DNA from: Trichinella spiralis
Taxonomy: Eukaryota > Nematoda > Enoplea > Trichinellida > Trichinellidae
Assembly: GCA_000181795.3 (NCBI GenBank)
Contig: CM012954.1
Coordinates: forward strand, 8,695,947 to 8,759,946
Direction: 5' to 3'
DNA: 64,000 bases
The notes below the pieces were generated by a model, which did not search any database, had not been told where the DNA came from, and saw only the letters and a list, made by a program, of their open reading frames with translations. Positions within the stretch are counted from its first letter, which is position 1, and every line of letters starts with the position of its first letter. The position numbers and the translations under genes were made by a program. This document shows, in pieces, positions 35,448 through 48,700 of the stretch.

Positions 35448-38400
35448 ATGAGAATCATCGTTGCAGTGGTTTTCATATTTTGGTCAGTTTGCATTTGCTA
35501 TTGTGGTCGAGAAATTTTATCCGGATGTACAGATCAGGTACAGCAACTGCTCATTCTTGAACATTTAAATAAATCCTCGTTCAATTTTCATTCCATTCTA
35601 CATTTCAGGATCGTCTTGGCTGTAACACCAGTTCCAGTAAGCGTTTGATATTTTTTCTTTCGAATGGCATGTTTTTTTTGTTTTTTGTTGTATTGTTGGT
35701 TATTATTTTACTTTGTTGCTTTTTGTTCCAAATGAACTTTGGACAAATTCGACGAAACACTTTTATCAAATAAGTGAATGATATATTTTTTTGTTTGAAT
35801 GTTTTGTAGTAATAATTTCTTTTCTTTTTTGTGCTTAAAGCTGCACTAATTTGAACAATTCGATTCCACTATCCAAGTTCTGTTTCTTTTTTCTTTTTTT
35901 TTGGTTAAAATTTATTTGCTCGCTTGTGTCCGAGATTATCGATTGATTGACGTTTAATATTTTGTCTTATTTTCAGACTGTGACTTTGAATCCGAGGGCG
36001 AGGTTGATTATCAGAACATTAGCCCGCCGCACGATTTGCGAATCGTTTGTCACATTATGGTCATTTCGGAAGGCGAACTTCTTGCATATCAACTGGTGAC
36101 CAACATCACGTGGAGGCCGCCGTTCGATGGTGAGTTTCCATATTTTTTCTTTTTATTCATAATACCCCACTCACTCACTGTTCGTGTAAATATCATAATT
36201 CAGGAAAGGTGGAAAAGTAAGCCGCGAGCATGCGGGGGGACCCAGTTTTCGGTCAAACGTTTCTTTTTAATACAACAAATATTATGCTTTCCTTTGCTGA
36301 CGTCATTGGTATAAATTCTGTTAGTCACGTGATTTGAATTTCCATGAAAATTATCTGCAACTTTTGTTTTTTTTGTTTTGTTTGGCAACTTTCACCTATA
36401 GCATAGTAGTAATAGTAGTAGCATGTGTGACGGACGCGTAGAAGCGGCGTATTGCATGCAGCATTGTAGTGAAATGAATTGATTTTCTTTTTACAACGGA
36501 TGACACTTGCGAAATTTTTTTTGGCTATTTAATAATACGAATCAAAAACTTCCACTTTGCTGTTTTTCAGCGTTGTCAAATAAATTTTCGCTCAATAGCA
36601 AGCAGATCTGTTTTGACAGCTAATAAAAAGTGCTCGTTTATTTCCTTCTTTGTTTTTTTTCTCTTCGTTTCATATTTTCGTTGCTGCTTTGCTAAATTTG
36701 AATCCGTAGAAAAAGCGAAGCCTAATAATAGTAGTAATAATGATAATAATCAAATTGCATTGGTTGAGCTGGTTGATTTTATATCAAAAAAAAAAAATTT
36801 TTTTTCCAAATTTCCATAGAAACACTAGAACGAGTTCGTGGATTCGGTTTGACAATTATCGACGAAGACACCGGTGACATCCACTGTTACACTATGCGAG
36901 TGGACAATTCCAAGTGGACCAAAGCGGACCAGTCTGCGTCGGTGAGCTTGTTGGCCGCTTCTGTTTGCTTGCTGTTGTGTACCTTTGTTCGCTTGTATAG
37001 AAAGAGTTGGCTTGTTGCTTTTCAGATAGTGATGTGGCTGTTCTTGGACAAGTTGTTTACTTTTGGTAGTCGGTATCGCGTCGACGTTGAAACACTGCCC
37101 AAATCGTCTTCTTCCAGTCGGTTGCTCAAAGTTACCCCATCGACAACAACAGCAACGCAGCTTGTTACAATGCCTGAACGGCCAGGTTCGGTTTTTTTTC
37201 TCTCTAATTATTGCATATGATAATTTTTTATTTTATTTTTCTATACAAAATACATAATTATTTCAGGGGTGGGTACAATTTTATTCGAATTTCCATTGTT
37301 GAACCTCGTTCCATTGTTTTGAAGCGTTGTTTTATTTTTTTAATCTCATGGAGAGAGAGTGGGAGAGATTAGCAACGAATTGTGCATCCTAGTACTAGTC
37401 TGTTGGATTGAATGAATTGTATCATTTTTCAATTTGTTCTGTTGTTCATTTGTCAAATGGTGGGGCTAGTTGATGCTTCTAGTAGTAGTACTAGTAGTAT
37501 TATACTCAGTAATTATATTATAATCAGTTGGTTCTTTTTTGCATTTATTTATTGATTTCAGACAGTGGCAACATGCTTCCACCGGCTGGTGACAGATGTT
37601 CACCTCAGGCACGATTGAATGCATACCGTTGGGTGACAGCTTTTCGTATGGTTCACATAAAGTCATGGCAGAGGTCGATTGATGTGCAATTTATCGCCGC
37701 CCCGCCGGCATTCTGTTTCGACGCCTACGAGCTGAGGTTGATTCGATCGAAACGTGACATTGTCCAGTCGGGTCTATTTCGAGTGGACAAATTGTACACG
37801 GAGCAGTTCGACAATGCTACCATTTATTATGGCAATTACACTTTTTACAATGTGCAACCGGGCGAATACAGTATCGGGGTAAGTGGAGAAGAAAGTGATT
37901 GTTATATTTTTTGTTTGTTTGTTCGAAAAACGGGAGGTACAAGCAGGGGGAAGGGTTAAATTTTTTTTTTGATTTATATGTGATTTTGTTATTTCAGATC
38001 ATTCCAATCGATAAGGACGAAAACGGTACGTGTCTGTGTCCGGCTCCCGGTGAACATTGTTCTTGCAGTTTGAGCGTTTTGCCAGATTTTGTTGTGCAGG
38101 GTAAGTATTTGTTGTTTTTGATTCGTACATTATTCACAGATGACTATCCCTATCTATATGTGTTCATATATATATATGTGTATATGTATGTAGAAGTAGC
38201 GTTTCCAACGGTTGACCCGTGCGAAATGATCTCTTCGACTGCAGCAGCATGCAATCACAAGTTGAACGGTACAAAACAGTTCGTAATACCTCACGTATCG
38301 TTTTCCGATTATTTCACTACCAACGTTATGATGTTGTCCGTGTGTGTGGCGGTTGGTGTGATTTGTCTGTTGTTTGGTGTTTTGTATATTCGTCAACGGT

Positions 38401-39755
38401 GGATGAAAGCGTTCAAAGGTTCGCATCTTTGTTTCTGTATATATATATATTATAATGTTAATTATTCATGATCAAATTTGTTTGGTTCAGGCAATTTGCA
38501 AAGGTATATTTCAACTAATCCAGAAACGACGATCTCATTGTTGCCTTCGGCAACGAGCAAAGCAACAGTAACGACGACTACAGGGGGCGGGGAAGATTTT
38601 GGAAACAAAGCAGCGGTTAAAGTGGACGAACAATTTTTGGGCAGTATTTCCGATCGTCCAGTTTACTGTATTTTGTTGTTGTACGCACCGGACAGTGCTG
38701 CTCATGAGCAGTGCGTTCGAAGTTTGGCGAGCTGGTTGCAGCAGTCTTGCTTGAATATTTCGTTGCGTGTGGATTTTCTTTGCCGAGCCGAAGTGGCCCG
38801 CAGCAAAACCGACTGGGCACAGCGCACTGTACAGCAAGCCGATTTGATTCTGCTCGTCCAGTCGACCGGCGCTTTTCTGCGCTACCAGGCGAAAGTGTTC
38901 GACGACCCGGATGTTGGCTTCGTAGAGCGGAAACAGCCCGGCGAATTCGACGATCTCTTCCTCATTCAGGTGGACATGCTGCTCAATGCGTTGTACGGAC
39001 GTGAATTCGGTGCCAACGAACATCGTCGTCCAAGGCGACTGATTAATCTACGCTTCAGCTATACCGGAAGCCGGTGGACGTTGCCACCGTTCGCCTCGCA
39101 CACATGCTACGAACTTCCGAATCATTTCCACTTTTTCCTCCTCACGCTGACTGATCACGGCCTCCAACTGTTGCCCGGGTCGATTGAACCGTTGCGAAAG
39201 GCGATCACCGATGCAAATCAGTTCGTCACTGCCAATCGTGATTGGTTCCTTTCGTTGCATTGCCGTCGTTTGACCACAACTGTCGACCAGAACAATACTC
39301 GTTGGACTGGTATCAGTAGTAGTAGTAGTAGTAGTGGTGGTGATGGTACTGGTTGTAAGCATTTGGTCGAAGAAGAAGGCGATGATGCTAAAGTTGAACA
39401 GCAACGTCGTCAACATTTGGCCATGGATGATGATGTGAAGAAACAACAACAATTCACTCTTTTTGAAAGCAATTTGGGAAAAAATGACGATGCTGACGAT
39501 GACAATCATCAGTTCAAGCAGATTATACGTCAGTTGGCGGTGGTTGAACACGCTGCAGCCGGAACTGGCACCACGCTGGACCGTTGTTTAGGGGAAGAGA
39601 AACAGAACAACAATCCAACTGTATCAGTTGACGACGGCTTTGGAGAGGATTCGGCTGAGCAGAGTTCGTCGTCTTTGTCGTCGTCGTCCATTTCTCACCT
39701 CCGTCGGCATCTCACCCCATCGTGTTATTCTCCTCACGCAGTGGCGGTCCCTTGA
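35448..39755 (+). CDS. IL-17-receptor-like protein with SEFIR domain (ILCR type)
   Basis: Nine exons: 35448-35537, 35609-35636, 35977-36129, 36820-36941, 37026-37185, 37562-37878, 37998-38100, 38194-38418 and 38491-39755, 820 residues. Signal peptide (IIVAVVFIFWSVCIC), an ectodomain of about 345 residues with paired cysteines and N-glycosylation sites arranged like the two fibronectin-type folds of IL-17 receptors, a TM at about 368-390, then a SEFIR domain at about 455-610 beginning RPVYCILLLYAPDSAAHEQC. The SEFIR sequence keeps the VDFLCRAEVARSKTDW and QADLILLVQS blocks. The tail of about 200 residues is low-complexity (Ser, Gly, acidic, Gln). In C. elegans ILCR-1/ILCR-2 carry IL-17 signals via ACTL-1/Act1-like adaptors and MALT1 to tune neurons and immunity. 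The gene converges on CSP. Confidence 0.9.
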
Positions 39756-40227
39756 AAAAGCCTAGCTTTTTGTTGTTTTGCCTAGCTTTGGAAGCTTTTT
39801 GTTCATTTTCCTTCTCTCGTCGTCTGTCGAAAAATGAATCATGGTCGAAAATCCAAGCATGGTCGATGCAAGATGGACACAGATAGATATAAATAGATAG
39901 AGATAGATAGACGGATAGATGATATAGATCGAGCCAATTTATTTATTGTGTGTACTTTATTCTTTCCAATTTTATAAATGGAAGAAGAATTTTTTTCCGT
40001 GTAAAAATAATGTAACAAACGAACGAATCAGTCAAAAAGAAAAAAAATGATAAATTGAAGAAAGAAAGAGCAATTCAAAATTCAAACTGATGCGCACTAC
40101 TAGTAGTAGTAGTAGTAGTACTAGTAATAGTGGATGAAGTGCGAAATATCATGTGTGGACATATTATATATTATTGGTCGTGTAATTTTTACAGAAAACG
40201 AGGGAATGTGATGGAAAATTCTTCTTT
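39756..40227. other. shared 3' region of convergent SEFIR and CSP genes
   Basis: 472 bases between two convergent stops. Contains a GATA-type tetranucleotide run (about 39880-39930) and a TAG/GTA run (about 40098-40130). TTTATT at 39942-39947 reads as AATAAA for CSP, so the two 3' UTRs may overlap. Confidence 0.6.
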
Positions 40228-41900
40228 TCAGTTGTTTATACTTCCGTAAGCTGCGACACCGCCGCCATCACTGAGCAATGAGCTAGCATAGCTTGGTGAG
40301 CCCCCATGGAGGAGGGTTTCACTGCTGCTGACGGGCGTCTCTTGTACAGCAATCACCGCCGGTCGACCACTACTCGTGCTCTTCCAACCAGACTCATTGT
40401 GGATATGAACGTCATCTTTCGGTGTTGAACATTCTTCACCTTCCCCATTCGAAGCAGTTTCAGGCGACTTGTTCTGTTCCTCCTTTGAAAATAGAAAACA
40501 AAAATCTCACACATCTTGTTCCATTGTGTACCAATATCAGAATACACTGTTTTTGTTTGTTATATGGTACTGAACATATTTTGTAGAGTAAAACAGACCG
40601 TATGCTTACCATGAGAAGATCTTCGTCGGATGGTTTGTAACGACCGCAGCAAAAGTTGCAACAAAACCAGCAAAAGCAGCAACAAAAATAACCGCACGTG
40701 AGCACACCGAAACATAACATCGCTATCTGTTGTTGTAAATTCAACGGAAACTTATGAGACTTCTTTCTTATGATCATAGCTTTCTTTTTGTGCAAAATTT
40801 TAACTTACTCGGAAAATTTTGCTAGTCAAGAAAACTGAAGCCAATCTACTGTCGCCGAATGTTTCGGCAATTTGAATTCCCACATGACCAAGTGAATCGT
40901 AGATTTTCCTCTTCGATTCGTCCGATAATATAGCATTTGCACGACTGATTTCTTTGAACTAGGTGAAACGAAACGAAACGAACTTTATCTCGCGTAAACA
41001 ATCAAAAAAAATTATGCAAATCAAATTGTCAAATAATTCCTGATTTTCATTTCCATTTACAGTATATCTATTTGATGCCATTTAATTCGTCGAATAGTTC
41101 TCGTCCAAATGACGACAATTCACAAAACTGTGGGCATTATTTATTATTTAATACAATAAATAAATAATTCAAGCGTACTATTCGAAACTGAGTTCAGTTG
41201 GGTCAAATAATACCACTCTATAAGTTCAACAATTATACTGTAGGAATATGAACTTGAAATAATTTCAGATAAGTAAGCTAACAGTACTCGAGCAAATATA
41301 GCTTAAAGACATGACCGAACAGATAGATTACAGTAGACATTTTACGACTGAAATGAACAAACAACCACGTCCCGCTTATTCAACAACTGAATGCACAGTA
41401 TTGCACAGAAGCAATTTATTCAACCAACCGCACTGTATTCCGAAAACTGTATATAATACTAGCTTTGTTGCTACAGCTAACAGAAACCTGCATCACACGA
41501 TACAAAGGTAAGCATAAAATACCACCTTATCTGTTCTTTTTAATATTTGCTTTTTATTACTTACTCACCTTTTCACTAACTTCTGGGTTATCTAAATTTC
41601 TGTCCGGGTGATATTTTAATGCAAGCTGCAAATGTGAAAATTTTTAGTCAAGTAGTACAATGCAAAAAATATTGACCGCATTCTAATTAGTACTTTACGG
41701 TAGGCGGTTTTGATCTCGCTTGGCGTTGCGTCTTTCGAAACCCCTAGTATATCATATAGGCTTCTTTCGTTTGTGCTGTAAATTTGCAACGAAACATTTA
41801 AACTGGTAACAAATTTGATAAGGTAAAAATTTCGTCCTTACGAAGCAGATCTTCTTCTGCCAGGACTGTCTCTTTGGTTACAATTGTCCCTGTCATCCAT
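40228..41900 (-). CDS. dnj-14: cysteine-string protein (DnaJ subfamily C member 5)
   Basis: Synaptic-vesicle Hsc70 co-chaperone. Six exons: 41900-41842, 41775-41694, 41625-41569, 40958-40809, 40726-40610 and 40482-40228, 239 residues. The J domain starts at about residue 27 (SLYDILGVSKDATPSEIK), has HPD at 53-55, and is followed by the CSP linker (IYDSLGHVGIQIAETFGD). The cysteine string lies at about 121-143 with ten cysteines, for palmitoylation and vesicle anchoring, then a YKPSDEDLL acidic segment and a Ser/Gly-rich tail. The N-terminal Ser/Arg-rich stretch before the J domain carries a likely PKA-type site (GRRRSAS), as in vertebrate CSP. The start is the second of two nearby ATGs; the upstream one is out of frame. 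The symbol follows the C. elegans orthologue. Confidence 0.93.
41311..41507 (+). CDS. possible nested exon inside a CSP intron
   Basis: Within the 610-bp CSP intron and on the opposite strand, an ATG frame of 65 codons is bracketed by a TTTCAG acceptor upstream (41270) and a GTAAGC donor at 41508. The product would be polar with scattered cysteines and no known domain. No downstream exon was found with confidence. It could be chance. Confidence 0.25.
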
Positions 41901-43420
41901 TTCATGAACAGAATGTTGTAAATTTACTAAACGAATTGAACGTTAAGAATTGATTTTACACTATACAAGATATTTAATAGATAGATTACAGTATGTGTAT
42001 ATTTATTTATTTAGATTGTCAAGTGTTAACAGAAAAAAATTGTTTCTTTTTTATCATGTTGAATTTGTTCAGAATTTTTTGTTCTACAATAAAATATTTG
42101 AAAAATGCAAAATGACGTCGTTTTAAGTTGCCCATTATTTCTAATTTCCACTCATTCGATTCGAATGTACAAAACAGTTGACATAGTTTTATTGTAGCGT
42201 GCATATGATTTTCATGTAGCTTTCACGTAGTGAGTGCCTTTTGTTGTATTGCAGAAAATTATTCTCGTTTATTTCTGTTCGAACAACTGTTATTCTACTA
42301 TTATGAGGCGGCGAACAGAATTAAATATTGATGTTTTAATAATATTGTAAAATGACACTTGCCTTGGTTAATATTTGTTCTTTGGATCTGAGATTGAAAA
42401 AGCGGAGTCTGTTATCTGTTTAAATTTGGTGAAATTGATTTAACTTTGTAATTGTAATTTTAATAATTATCATGTTCGTGTTGTTTGTTTTCCATTGCTC
42501 GTGTCGTGCTTTTTCATTTTCAGTTCTTAGGTTAGCAGAATAAGCTAAAAGTATTATAGGTAGCAAGTGTCAGTATAATTTCGATTATGTTGATGTAGTT
42601 TTGAAATTACTTTGTTGTTTGAGAGTGAAATTTTACTTGCGCTGTTTGATTTGATTTCAAAAATTTCCAAAAGTGAAATAAATGAATAAGAATGTACGTG
42701 ATTCGTTTGATGATGATGAGTCAGGTTTTCTGACGTTTTCTCTCTGATGATCACGTTGTTGTTTCCCTGGAAGACAGTTGGGAAATATTTTTCCTTTGTA
42801 ATAGCATTTCAAAGACTAGATTTGTGTGTAAAGTTTATTTTTATGGGAATAAAATCATTTGAAAGAAAATAAAAACATTTTAGCTACAATTATAAACCGG
42901 AGCAACAAAATTTATTCTCAAAGAAGTTCATTTACCTTGCTGGTAAAACTGGAATTTCGAATTTCTCGAGGGAAAATTTAAATGTCATGTAATTCCATTT
43001 AAACAGGTTGCTGTTTCGTTCATGCACTATCCGTCTGCCGATCAAACTATTTCACAATTTGCGTTCACTGATTTTTCGCAAAATTATGTGACAGAATAAT
43101 GTTTTGTACATGTCAATTTTAACACTGACACATCGTTTACCACTATCTGAAGACATTTTAAATTAATATTCACATTTTAACAATGAATTCTACTTCGTAC
43201 ATGACAATAAGAATGCAGTGTTGTTGTATTTTCATATAAATTTACATAGAAATGGCACATTAAAAATCACGCAGTGAAAACAAATTATCCAACAGTAGGA
43301 TAAACGGGTAAATTTCTGCAGTAAAATTTATTCACCGGGTCAAGTATGCAAGTCGTATTAATTATTGAATTGACAAAGGGGAGTAAGTGAGTGAGTGTGA
43401 AAATTAATTGTTCCGGGCTA
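41901..43420. other. intergenic gap
   Basis: CSP promoter side and the 3' flank of the double-TIL gene (TTTATT at 43327-43332 reads as AATAAA, 89 bases after its stop). AT-rich, no gene supported. Confidence 0.65.
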
Positions 43421-44558
43421 TTAGTGGATTGGGGGAAAGTCGAATAGATCTGGAAATTGTTGGTTGCCATTTGAGAGGCGCAAAAAAGGTTGACGTGGAC
43501 GAAACATTCCACCCTGGGCTCCTTCTCGTATTCCATTTCGATTTGGCAAGAATGTTCCAGCAATTTCTTTAACTGAATAAAATTGAATTGTCAAATTTTA
43601 TAACAGACGACGAACTGATGATCAATTTACTGATATTTCCAAAATTCGGACCGCTATTTTCCATTTCGCCGTCGCTTTCCAAATTTCTGCAGCACATACC
43701 CCGATCGCACGTATATCCACTGCTGCACCGACGACCACTTTCGCAAGTACCCACGGCGGCAGAGCCGTCGGGACATTTATCCCAATTGGAAGCTGCAAGT
43801 GGTGTCTGTCAATTGCAATGTGAATAATAAATTATTTGAATTAATTGTTCTACTTGATGGTTTTCCTGGCATTGGACCAATTCCACCAAAAGTTTGGCTA
43901 CACATCTCCGCAGTGACACACGGAGAAGTGGGATCGTTGCTCTCCAGACGATAATAGCCGGGTCGGCATTCGCATCCCGGTGCACATCGAGAATTACCAC
44001 AATAAGGAGGGTTGGTCATTGTCGCACAACTGGCCGGGCATTCCGATTTGCACTGAGTCCACCGTTCTTCTGGGGCGCAGTTTTCTAATTGATCAATTTC
44101 GTACAATGAATTGAAATGGATTTCGAAAATGGTTGCTTATTTTTGCTAGTTTATTTATCTGTTTATTACCATTGTTGTTGAAATTTCCGCTTCCACCGTT
44201 GAAATGTTGACCACCACCATTTGACAAGCATTCTCTGAACGTAACGCAAGGGGAAGATGGATCTTGACTGTGCAGTCGGACGAATCCTTGACGGCACATG
44301 CAGCCGGGTTCACAGTGTCCTGTCGATCTACATCTCGGAGGATTGTCAATATTGTCACAACCGACTGGACAATCTTTCACACATCGAGTGAAATATTCGT
44401 TTTCAGAACAGTGGACTGAAAAAGTCGCCATTAAAAGAACAAACCGAAATCCAGACCAAACACTTCCTGTACTTACTGTAAGCTTGGGTTGAATGGGGAA
44501 CGTTGGTGATAACCGAAAGCGCCAATATAACACCCAAGAAGTGGACGATCATGTTCAT
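43421..44558 (-). CDS. secreted double-TIL protein with six-Cys module
   Basis: Five exons: 44558-44477, 44415-44170, 44084-43854, 43792-43631 and 43572-43421, 290 residues in phase. A signal peptide (FLGVILALSVITNV, cleaved after about residue 26) is followed by a first TIL domain (ten Cys, about 29-90), a Gly/Asn linker, a second TIL domain (ten Cys, about 111-170), a six-Cys module with CDRGMCC, and a Pro/Phe-rich tail. TIL domains are serine-protease inhibitors or parts of mucin-like proteins. The FVRLHSQDPSSPCV strand and the terminal-CC module closely resemble the WAP/TIL/SOD protein at 15.9-19.6 kb, so the two share ancestry by domain shuffling. Each domain sits in its own exon with 1-1 phase, the classic shuffling arrangement. 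Confidence 0.9.
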
Positions 44559-45767
44559 TGTGATCGTTGAGATGATCGGTCCGACCGTATACAACCAGCA
44601 CCAAGCACGTCGGCTGCTTGTTCAAAGTAGACGAGTATGAGTATTCGTTGTCCGATGAAAAGTGGCATATCGACAACGACGACGCCAGTTCCTGTTTTGG
44701 GAAATTATTCCGGGCAACCTAATTTAATGTACGCATCAGGCGACATACCCTGCAGCGTTCTATCTCCCACGCTTTTTTCAGAGGCGTTTTTTTCGCTTCT
44801 TACCTTTTTTTTCTGCATAAACCAATATGAGTAGTAAGAGTAAGTTTTCACTTGATCGGTTGGGGGTTTTTCATCCCAGATTCCAAGTTGACAAACTCTA
44901 CTTTACGATACTGCTAACAGCGTGTAGTGTAGTTTGGAATAGAAAAAGAAAAAAATTAATGATAAATAATTTCAGTTGTGCTTGTTGTTGACAGAAAATG
45001 TCTCTGCACAAACTCTTCAATTAATTATTTTGTTTTGTTTGTAAAATTCATTTTACCTCTCATACAATCGACATTTGTTGAAAAAGCAATTCAGATTATT
45101 CAAATTAATTGATCAATTGTACATTCGCTTTGATTTTTCATACTCGATTTTGCCATTTTATCTGTAATACTGATGAATGTGGTTTTATCGTCTCTGGTAT
45201 TATGATACGTAATAATTTTTCATCAATTATTCCACATTTTACTTTGAAAATACTCCCTGTACAGTTCTGATTTGTAGTGGTAAAATTTTACAATTTTCTT
45301 TACTGTGAGAGATATTTGAAGCAGGTCTTGGGCAGACTTTTTCGACTGAAATTTCCTACTAAACGATGTACTTTATTGTACAAATTGGAATATATGAACA
45401 CGAAATAAGCAGATGAATATCTAACTGACTAACCGACAATTTCTCCCAATCAAACCACGATAAAGTACACTACTCGATGAGTTCCATGTTTCTGTATGCC
45501 GTTATCTGAGAATATTTTCTAATATTGTTGACATAGTACAGCGCAGTAGTTGGTAAAGTAATGAATGCGAAAGCGCGTGATGATAGTATAAGAAATTTGA
45601 TATATTGTGATTCGAGGGTGAACAACAGTTTTGTACAGGTTTTTTAAAAATTTTATTCAACGAAATTTAAAAAAGAAATAAATTGAACTTAATAATATAC
45701 AATTATAATTTCAATAATGGTTATATTGTTATTGAAAATAAAAAATTGTAATTGTTAATTTTTTCTT
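44559..45767. other. gap containing left edge of segmental duplication
   Basis: Up to about 44783 this is unique sequence upstream of the double-TIL gene. From 44784 it is duplicated at 52933 onward. TTTATT at 45652-45657 is the EGF-gene poly(A) signal on the minus strand, conserved in both copies. Confidence 0.7.
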
Positions 45768-48700
45768 TTACAAATTTGTCTCTGTGGATAACGTTTTCGG
45801 TTCTGTAGGAGCTTTCAATTGCTTAGAATACCTTGCTCGACGTCGCTTCTGAAATCATTTACAATGTAATATTTTATCTGAATATCCAATTACTATTAGT
45901 AATACTAATATTAGCAAAGAGGAAAGTTCCAATAATTCTAGCTTATCCCTTGACAGCTTCATAATTATAATTTTACTTTTTCGCACCTGATATATTTTTG
46001 TTTAACTTGATAAAACTTACCTGTTCAATATTTTATAATAATTAACTGTTATGTAATTGGAGGTAAATTTATTCATTTTGGAAAATTAATGTGATAAATT
46101 GACAATGTAAAAGATGCTTACTCGATGGCGGCGCACTGCTTTTCCACTTAGGTAAAGGAAAGCCACTGCCACTAATGAACAAATGGCAATTACCATAGTT
46201 ACATAGGAATTTGATAGCGTTATTGCAATTTCCTCGAGTGTGCTGACAGCTGAAATGATACTAATTAATTAATGTAATTTAATGTGCAATTTTCTACAAT
46301 CAAATTTTTCTACCCTCTTCGCATAATGTGCCTTTGAAGCCATGTGCACAAAGGCATTGGAAGTGTGTTTCACTTAAAACTGCACAACAGCCACCGTTTT
46401 TGCAAGAATTCTTCTTGCACAAGCCAGTATCTAAGAAAGTACAAGAATGTTAGTTGTTGTATTGATTTGAATGGGCAAAGGGAGTTCAGTTATGCACTTT
46501 ATTGTTGTTTTATTACTGAATTACGCGACAAATCTTTGATAATATTCAAATGCACGACAATATATTGTTAATCAGGGTAAATTGCAATTGTTATTTGTTT
46601 TGTGGAATATAATTAAATTTATAAGAAATTTTCACTTACGGCTTTCGCAAAATTTGCCTGTGTAAACTGGGCTACACACGCAGATGTGTTTACCGTCCAC
46701 AAGCGAACAATTTCCTCCATTTAAACATTCTTTGCCGTTGTTGCAGGTGATTTCAGCTAAAAGTATCAACTTTGCAGTAACAAATAGATGATTCATTTTA
46801 TGCATCGAATTCATTTGTATTGTTATTATCAAGAATTTGAAGTTAGGGCAAAATTAAGGTAAAAATGAATTCAAAAGTTTGTATAGTTCTTGTCTAATTT
46901 TAGTAATTTATTGTCGCTCTTATTAACAGATAAATCCTGTTGCTTCCAATTTGAATAGAATTTTTTACAACATTGCAGTATAATATTATTGTGTCTGGAA
47001 ATACGTTTCAAAACATGAATATTATTGTTTTAAACTTTTGTCAAATGCAATAAAAAATGCCATATTGAAAACAGACAATAAATGGCCCTGCATGTGGAAT
47101 TTTTAGCAATTACTTACGTATAGTGCAGTTTACGCCTTGAAAATCCGATGTGCAAGAACAAATATATGAACTTCCCGCATTGAAGCACTGTCCACCATTT
47201 TGGCATATATTTGGATGGTCTTCACAGAATGTGTACCCTACAATGAATTGCCAAGCTTTGCATATATTATTTACATTTACAATGGTAAAAATGTATATTA
47301 ATTATTGATATTAATTAACAACAACAGTAGAAATAATTGTGAATTTCAGAAATGGATTATTATTTTTTATGTTTTTTCTACCAATTCTGTATTGATCTTT
47401 TCAGTAAATTCAGCTTAACTTTCGGGAATAAAATTACAAACATTATTGAGATTGTAGTCATTTGTGTAATAATCATTTCTAATTGCAAATTACCAAAATG
47501 TAGGAGGACATTTAAGTAAACTGTTTTACGTAGTTTTACCTCAATGATACGTTACATTTTGTGTGAATTAGAAATAGTATTTATAATTAACTCAATTCTC
47601 ACTTTTTTCGCATAATGTTCCATGATGACTGTCATCACATTCGCAAAAATAACCAGCCTCAGTTTTAATTATCGTCCCACCATTTTTTGTACATGTTTCA
47701 TTATGTTCCATTATGGTTTTGTTGGAGTTGATAAAAAAATCTTTGCAATCAGTTTGCAATCCTTCTTCAATAGAAAAGCAGCATTTGTATCTTTCTTGTG
47801 TACAGTCCACTTCGACATTTTCGAATGCTTTTACGACTTTATACCGTTCTCTTGTGTATGGACCGCAAGTTGTACTTTTTGCAGACCACTCTGACCACTC
47901 TATGTTTGAACAAGGACAGTCGCATATTTCTCCATAATCACGTTCAGGGCATTCTTTTCCATACGGTATTTCGGCTTCTTGGTGACGTACATAAGTGTAT
48001 TCTCGGCATATGTTTTCATTTGGTGGAAATGTACATTGTTCAATTCTTTCGTCTATACAGTTTTTGTAACTTGCAGATACGCAAGCGAAATACTCGCAGT
48101 TGTCAGCTGAACAATTCAATACCGGAGTAGCAAATTTATATTCATTAGTTTCACTTTGTATTTTCATGCATCTGCACATTGAGTGTAATCCCATCCTGTA
48201 TTCATTGCCGGATTCAGAAAAACTGTAATTTTGCCACCACGGATGGATAATTTCATGTGGAACACCTAACATTTGTTTATAACCATAATAATAGTTTATG
48301 CATCGATCCATGTGAGTAGTCGATATTTCATCTGAACTTCGATTGAAGAAAATCGCCGTGTTCGTGTAGCACGCATGCGGTTTCTTTGTTTTCCAAAGTT
48401 CGTGATACCTGGGTACGTTTTTTTCATGCCTAGTCCTGCCTACTTCCGTTCCAGAATGCACTGTTATTTCTTTTTCTGGATATTTATAGTACTGGTGATA
48501 GCCAATTGCGTCTTCATTTAAATAAGATAGCAGTTGACCATTTTTGAAATGATATTTGCAAAAGTTGACCATTTTTCCGAGCAGAGTGTTGTCGCCTTTT
48601 GTTTCTGGCATGTTTTTTGTAGTTTTTAATTCTTTGGAAAGTACGAATGTTGTGCAGTGGTTGACATCTCTTCTTCCACCTCTGTACACATCTGGATACG

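Noticed and set aside
38535-39551. Long minus-strand frames (162 and 167 codons)
   Set aside because: Antisense shadows of the SEFIR exon, whose plus-strand frame matches a known family.
46632-46832. Separate small EGF gene starting at its own Met
   Set aside because: It is an internal phase-1 EGF exon of copy A; the upstream Met codons lie in the intron.
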